A stretch of DNA of 64,000 nt from Caldilineaceae bacterium (GTDB lineage Bacteria > Chloroflexota > Anaerolineae > Caldilineales > Caldilineaceae). This document shows positions 59,620 to 64,000 of this stretch, piece after piece (within the stretch, counting starts at the first letter, position 1; every line of letters begins with the position of its first letter). A program made the translations under genes and the position numbers. Below the pieces are notes generated by a model. It worked only from the letters and a program-made list of their open reading frames with translations. It had not been told where the DNA came from and made no database searches. The stretch lies in the NCBI GenBank assembly GCA_020433455.1, contig JAGRCP010000048.1, positions 1 to 64,000 on the forward strand. Direction: 5' to 3'.

Positions 59620-60648
59620 CTATTGGCGGCTAATGCGCCGCTTTTTACGCTCTTCGATATAGTAGTTGATAACCATGACCAGGAGCAGGAGCGCGCCCCA
59701 GGCAAATTGACGAAAGAAGATAGCCGCGCTGGAGCCGGAAAGTTCCAGCATGAGCATATTGAGACCCGTGGAGAGAAACTGGATGGAAAGGATCGCCAGC
59801 ACCAGGCCCGTCACTGTGCCGAAGCCGCCCGTGTAGCTTACGCCGCCCAGAATCGCAATGAGCACAGTCAGCAGGATAAAGGAGGAGCCGTAATCGGGCT
59901 TGGCCGAGTTCGCCCGGGCCAGGAAGATAATGCCCGCAATCCCGCCGACCACGCCCGCCAGCCAATAGGTGCGGAGAATGACCCGATCAATGTTGATGCC
60001 CGAGAAGCGGGCGGCAACGGGATTGGTGCCCAGCATGTAGACGTTAAAGCCGAATGTGGTGCGGTTGAGCAAAATGGCAAAAAAGATGGTGAGAACGATG
60101 AATATAATCACGGGAATTGGCACGCCCAGGAGCGAGCCGTTGCCCAGAAAGGCAAACTGGGTCGTCGTAATGGCCGGGCCGCCGGTGACCACGTAGCCGA
60201 GACCCGTGTAGAGTGAGCCCGTCCCCAATGTCGCCAGAATGGGCGTAATGCCGATCCGCGCCACCAGCAGGCCGTTAAAGATGCCGCAGACGGAGCCGAC
60301 CGCCAGCGCAGCCAGCATGGCCAACGGGATGACGATGGATGCGGACATTCCGCCCTCGCCGCCTAATCCGGTCAAAATAGTGGCCGCGGTCAACGCAGCC
60401 AAATTGGCAATGCCCACGACCGAAAGATCGATGCCCCCCGTCAGCATGGTGATGAGCATGGCAAAGGCCAGGATGCCGAACTCGGGAAACTGGACGGCCA
60501 TTGACTGCATGTTGCGCACCGTAAAAAATTTGCCCGGCAGCAACAGGCTGAATGCGACAAATATGATCACAATGATGATCATCAGTCGCGCCGTGTGGCT
60601 GTCAAAGCTGAGCCGACGATACCAGGGTTGTGTGGATGCTTGTTCCAT
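59620..60648 (-). CDS. sugar ABC transporter permease (RbsC-like) 2
   Basis: 342 residues and eight to ten helices of the BPD_transp_2 family ([47 protein letters not shown]). Pairs with the other permease. ATG at 60648 behind AGAGAG; the alternative at 60657 adds three residues. Confidence 0.9.
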   Translation of the reverse strand: MEQASTQPWYRRLSFDSHTARLMIIIVIIFVAFSLLLPGKFFTVRNMQSMAVQFPEFGILAFAMLITMLTGGIDLSVVGIANLAALTAATILTGLGGEGGMSASIVIPLAMLAALAVGSVCGIFNGLLVARIGITPILATLGTGSLYTGLGYVVTGGPAITTTQFAFLGNGSLLGVPIPVIIFIVLTIFFAILLNRTTFGFNVYMLGTNPVAARFSGINIDRVILRTYWLAGVVGGIAGIIFLARANSAKPDYGSSFILLTVLIAILGGVSYTGGFGTVTGLVLAILSIQFLSTGLNMLMLELSGSSAAIFFRQFAWGALLLLVMVINYYIEERKKRRISRQ

Positions 60649-60699
60649 GCTGCGCACTCTCTTTTGAAAATGGTGCTGGTTGTTGGGGATTCGGTCCGC

Positions 60700-61698
60700 T
60701 TATTCGGCCAGCCCGAATGCGGCATTGCCGGCCCGCTTTGCTTGGATGGCAGGCGCCCCCGTACCGACAAGGATGATGATGCCGATAACGACTCGCTGCC
60801 AGACGGACGGAACGCCGATCAGGATAAGGCTGTTGTTGGCAATCACCACCAGGATGACGCCGAGCAACGTGCCGATGACTGTCCCCCGCCCGCCGGTAAG
60901 CTGAGCGCCGCCCAGCACCACCGCCGCAATAACGGATAGCTCTGTGCCCACCATATCCTGGGGGTTCGCCTGGCGGGCCAGCGAGCCGAAGGTCATCCCC
61001 GCAATGCCTGAGATCAAGCCTACAAAGCCGTAAATGAAGTATTGAATCCGGGCGATGTTAAATCCGGCCCGTTCGGCTGCTTCCCGGGAGCCGCCCAGCG
61101 CGTAGATGCTCCGCCCCAGCATGGTATAGCTCAGCAGAAGCCATACGAAGATCACGACGCCGATGGTGATCAGGATGCCTGGGTGCAGATTAGCCACGCC
61201 CCGGGTTTGGGGCACCGTGAGCAGCGTTGAGCGCGCAAAGGACGTCAACGCGGGCGGCACGTCCCGACGGATGGTTTGGTTGCCGATAGCGAAGAGCAGG
61301 AAGCCGTGGAACATGCTCAGCGTGCCCAGGGTAACGATCAGGGTGGGCAACTTGAAGCGGGCGATGAAGAAGGCGTTGATGAGGCCCAGCCCCAATCCGA
61401 TAAGGGCCGCGATCACAAAGGCGACGATGATGGGCGCTTCGGGCGAAAAGGCCAGGAGCAGCTTGGTCGTGGCATAAAGGGCGAAGACGGCGATGGCCGT
61501 AAAAGAAACGTCAATGCCGCCGGAGATGATGACGATGAGCACGCCCATGGCAAAGATGCCCATGACGATTGAGCTGCGCAGGAGATCGAACAGGTTGCCG
61601 ACAGTGAAGAAAACCGGATTGCGTAACCCGATGAAAAGACAAAGAAATACGATGGTAATGGCGACCAGCGCCTCGTTGCTGCGTAAAATTCGATTCAC
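60700..61698 (-). CDS. sugar ABC transporter permease (RbsC-like) 1
   Basis: 332 residues of the BPD_transp_2 family, with [46 protein letters not shown] and [26 protein letters not shown] start at 61698 behind GAGG, 4 bp after the ATPase stop. Forms a heterodimeric channel with the next gene. Confidence 0.9.
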   Translation of the reverse strand: MNRILRSNEALVAITIVFLCLFIGLRNPVFFTVGNLFDLLRSSIVMGIFAMGVLIVIISGGIDVSFTAIAVFALYATTKLLLAFSPEAPIIVAFVIAALIGLGLGLINAFFIARFKLPTLIVTLGTLSMFHGFLLFAIGNQTIRRDVPPALTSFARSTLLTVPQTRGVANLHPGILITIGVVIFVWLLLSYTMLGRSIYALGGSREAAERAGFNIARIQYFIYGFVGLISGIAGMTFGSLARQANPQDMVGTELSVIAAVVLGGAQLTGGRGTVIGTLLGVILVVIANNSLILIGVPSVWQRVVIGIIILVGTGAPAIQAKRAGNAAFGLAE

Positions 61699-61702
61699 GA
61701 CC

Positions 61703-63196
61703 CTATTCCTCAATCAACTTGGCGGCGAGTTCGTTTTCCGTCGTGGCCTCGGGCAGAATGACGTCCACAATGCGGCCGTCGCGCAGGAGCAAAATGCGGT
61801 TACAGGTCTGCAGCAGCTCCGGAATGTCATCGGAAATGACGAGCAGCCCCATCCCTTCGCCCGCCAACTGCTTGATCAGGTCGTGGAGCTCGTTTTTAGA
61901 ACCAATATCCACCCCCACGGTCGGCCCGTTCAGCACCATAATCTTTGGGCTGCTGGCCAGCCACTTGGCCAGCACCACGCGCTGCTGATTGCCGCCCGAC
62001 AAGGTTTTGACCGGCAGGTCCGGATCGGGCGTCTTGATGCGCAATCTGTCCACCCATTCAGTGATCTCGCCGTTTACCTGGGCCGGACTCGTGAGGCCCA
62101 GGGCGCCCCGCAACTGGTCGATTGTGCGTACAACGATATTGTTGCCAATCGCCTGCTCTAAAAAGAGCCCCTCCGTCAAGCGATCTTCGGGCACATAGCC
62201 AATCCCTGCCGCAACGGCCTTCTGGACTGAATCAATTTTGGCAGCTTTTCCCTCTACCTCGATATGGCCTGCATCCAGGGGCAGCATGCCGAAAAGGGCC
62301 AGCGCCAGCTCTGTGCGCCCAGACCCCAACAGGCCGGTGACGCCCACAATCTCCCCCTTGTAGAGGTCGAATGAAACGTCGTTCAGCGTCTCGTCCGCCT
62401 TCAGGTTGGACGCGCGCAACAGGGGCGTCGAACCCTCCTCCGGCGTGAAGCGATAGGATCTTTGCGCAATTTTCTGGCCCGTCATCTCGAAGATGAGCCG
62501 CGCCGTATCATACTCTTCCGCATCTCCCGTGCTGACAATGCGTCCGTTGCGCATGACGATCATCTTTTCTGAAACGGCCAGCACTTCGTTGAGCTTGTGG
62601 CTCACAAAAAGGAAGGCAATGCCCTGTTCCTGCAAGCCGTGGATGATCTCCAGCAGCGAGCGTATCTCTCGCTCGGTGAGTGCGCTGGTCGGTTCATCCA
62701 TGATGATCAGGCGCGCATTGTTGAGGAGCGCCTTGGAGATGGCAATCAGTTGCTTATTGGCGACCGAGACCTCTTCCACCCGCGCGTTCAGGGGAATCTT
62801 GACGTCAATTTTGGCCAGCGCTTCCTGCGCAATCTCCCGGACATGTCGCCAACTGACAAGCCTTCGCCCTTCGGCCAACTCTTCATTGAGCGCGATGTTC
62901 TCCGCCACGGTGAGATTGGGGAAGAGCGAAAAGTCCTGGTAAATGACCTGAATGCCGGCGCGGATGGCGTCAATGGGGTGAAGTTGGGGATAGGATTTGC
63001 CGCGGATCATAATATCGCCCTGATCGCGTTCATAGACGCCGGCGATGATTTTGATGAGGGTTGATTTTCCGCAGCCGTTCTCGCCCACGAGACAGTGAAT
63101 CTTGCCCGGCTCGATGACGATATCAACGCCGCGCAGGGCATGCACGCCCGCGAATGACTTATGAATATTGGTTAGACGGAGCAGTTCTTCGGCCAT
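61703..63196 (-). CDS. sugar ABC transporter ATP-binding protein (RbsA/MglA-like)
   Basis: 497 residues, two ATPase domains. First Walker [13 protein letters not shown], signature [13 protein letters not shown], Walker [16 protein letters not shown]; second [15 protein letters not shown] (degenerate Walker A), [16 protein letters not shown] and [17 protein letters not shown]. Energises the importer. ATG at 63196 at the family N-terminus. Confidence 0.93.
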   Translation of the reverse strand: MAEELLRLTNIHKSFAGVHALRGVDIVIEPGKIHCLVGENGCGKSTLIKIIAGVYERDQGDIMIRGKSYPQLHPIDAIRAGIQVIYQDFSLFPNLTVAENIALNEELAEGRRLVSWRHVREIAQEALAKIDVKIPLNARVEEVSVANKQLIAISKALLNNARLIIMDEPTSALTEREIRSLLEIIHGLQEQGIAFLFVSHKLNEVLAVSEKMIVMRNGRIVSTGDAEEYDTARLIFEMTGQKIAQRSYRFTPEEGSTPLLRASNLKADETLNDVSFDLYKGEIVGVTGLLGSGRTELALALFGMLPLDAGHIEVEGKAAKIDSVQKAVAAGIGYVPEDRLTEGLFLEQAIGNNIVVRTIDQLRGALGLTSPAQVNGEITEWVDRLRIKTPDPDLPVKTLSGGNQQRVVLAKWLASSPKIMVLNGPTVGVDIGSKNELHDLIKQLAGEGMGLLVISDDIPELLQTCNRILLLRDGRIVDVILPEATTENELAAKLIEE

Positions 63197-63231
63197 ATGC
63201 AGTAGGGGTGGGTTTGACCACAGGCAAAATA

Positions 63232-63290
63232 AATGGGGCGGATGATGACGAATCGTCTTTTGAGAAAGATTCGGTCGAATCCGCCCCATT
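63232..63290 (-). terminator. hairpin between binding protein and ATPase genes
   Basis: Outer 12-bp perfect stem AATGGGGCGGAT (63232-63243)/ATCCGCCCCATT (63279-63290), middle CGAATC/GATTCG, inner TCTTT/AAAGA, then a T-rich tract (TTTATTTTG) on the minus strand. Suits a partial terminator or 3' stabiliser that raises binding protein over ATPase levels. Confidence 0.75.
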
Positions 63291-63313
63291 CACTCAGTCA
63301 GAGGCAGGTTGGT

Positions 63314-64000
<687 letters not shown>

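Overview
The window looks like chromosomal DNA of a GC-rich member of the Chloroflexota (Anaerolineae/Caldilineae type). This is inferred, not proven, from gene content: CarD, RNase J, menaquinone genes, an XRE-HTH/TPR membrane protein, PA14/PKD surface proteins with Thr-Pro linkers, a two-propeller hybrid histidine kinase and TAT/lipoprotein signals. No rRNA, tRNA or CRISPR array was seen. Most genes sit on the minus strand in short, overlapping operons.

Layout. 1-600: start of an IS701-type transposase cut by the window edge. 622-3200: radical SAM protein and CarD regulator. 3261-11571: a seven-gene Mrp cation/proton antiporter operon (mrpA-F, then G) in which a CPA2 Na+/H+ antiporter, a PII-like protein and a CBS protein lie between mrpF and mrpG. 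11.8-15.4 kb (plus): DMT transporter, HAD phosphatase, ROK sugar kinase and GalT. 15.4-18.1 kb: a coiled-coil membrane protein with PspA, then a TAT/lipoprotein dienelactone-hydrolase-like protein. 18.2-21.6 kb: hisC, hisD and a TrkA-type K+ regulator. 21.6-26.1 kb: NUDIX hydrolase, the two E1 subunits of a 2-oxoacid dehydrogenase separated by a flavodoxin/pentapeptide fusion, and cytidylate kinase. 26.3-30.3 kb: MFS drug transporter, phytoene-desaturase-like oxidoreductase, membrane-anchored helix-hairpin-helix protein. 30.4-36.0 kb: two large PA14/PKD surface proteins, one with an alpha/beta-hydrolase domain that lacks its nucleophile serine. 36.3-43.1 kb: MFS transporter, sugar isomerase-like protein, giant hybrid sensor kinase. 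43.1-48.5 kb: FAD oxidoreductase, CBM9-like membrane protein, small membrane protein, TlpA thioredoxin, astacin-like metalloprotease. 48.8-52.7 kb: RNase J and the HTH-TPR protein. 52.8-58.4 kb: azlCD, menD, a LURP-one-like protein, menF and a TetR regulator. 58.6-64 kb: a sugar ABC importer (binding protein cut by the right edge, ATPase, two permeases) with a hydroxyisobutyrate-dehydrogenase-like enzyme.

Functional themes are ion and pH homeostasis (Mrp operon with possible adenine-nucleotide sensors), menaquinone synthesis, sugar uptake and sugar-phosphate conversion, envelope stress (PspA) and cell-surface proteins. The intergenic DNA is also structured. A roughly 80-bp dispersed element occurs three times (two copies just 5' of start codons). 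CAACCAATC-type repeats lie at three convergent gene junctions. There is a perfect 44-bp palindrome between menD and its neighbour, and several strong hairpins.

The best candidates for something undescribed are the Mrp operon carrying a CPA2/PII-like/CBS cassette, the dispersed leader element and the serine-less hydrolase/PA14/PKD protein.
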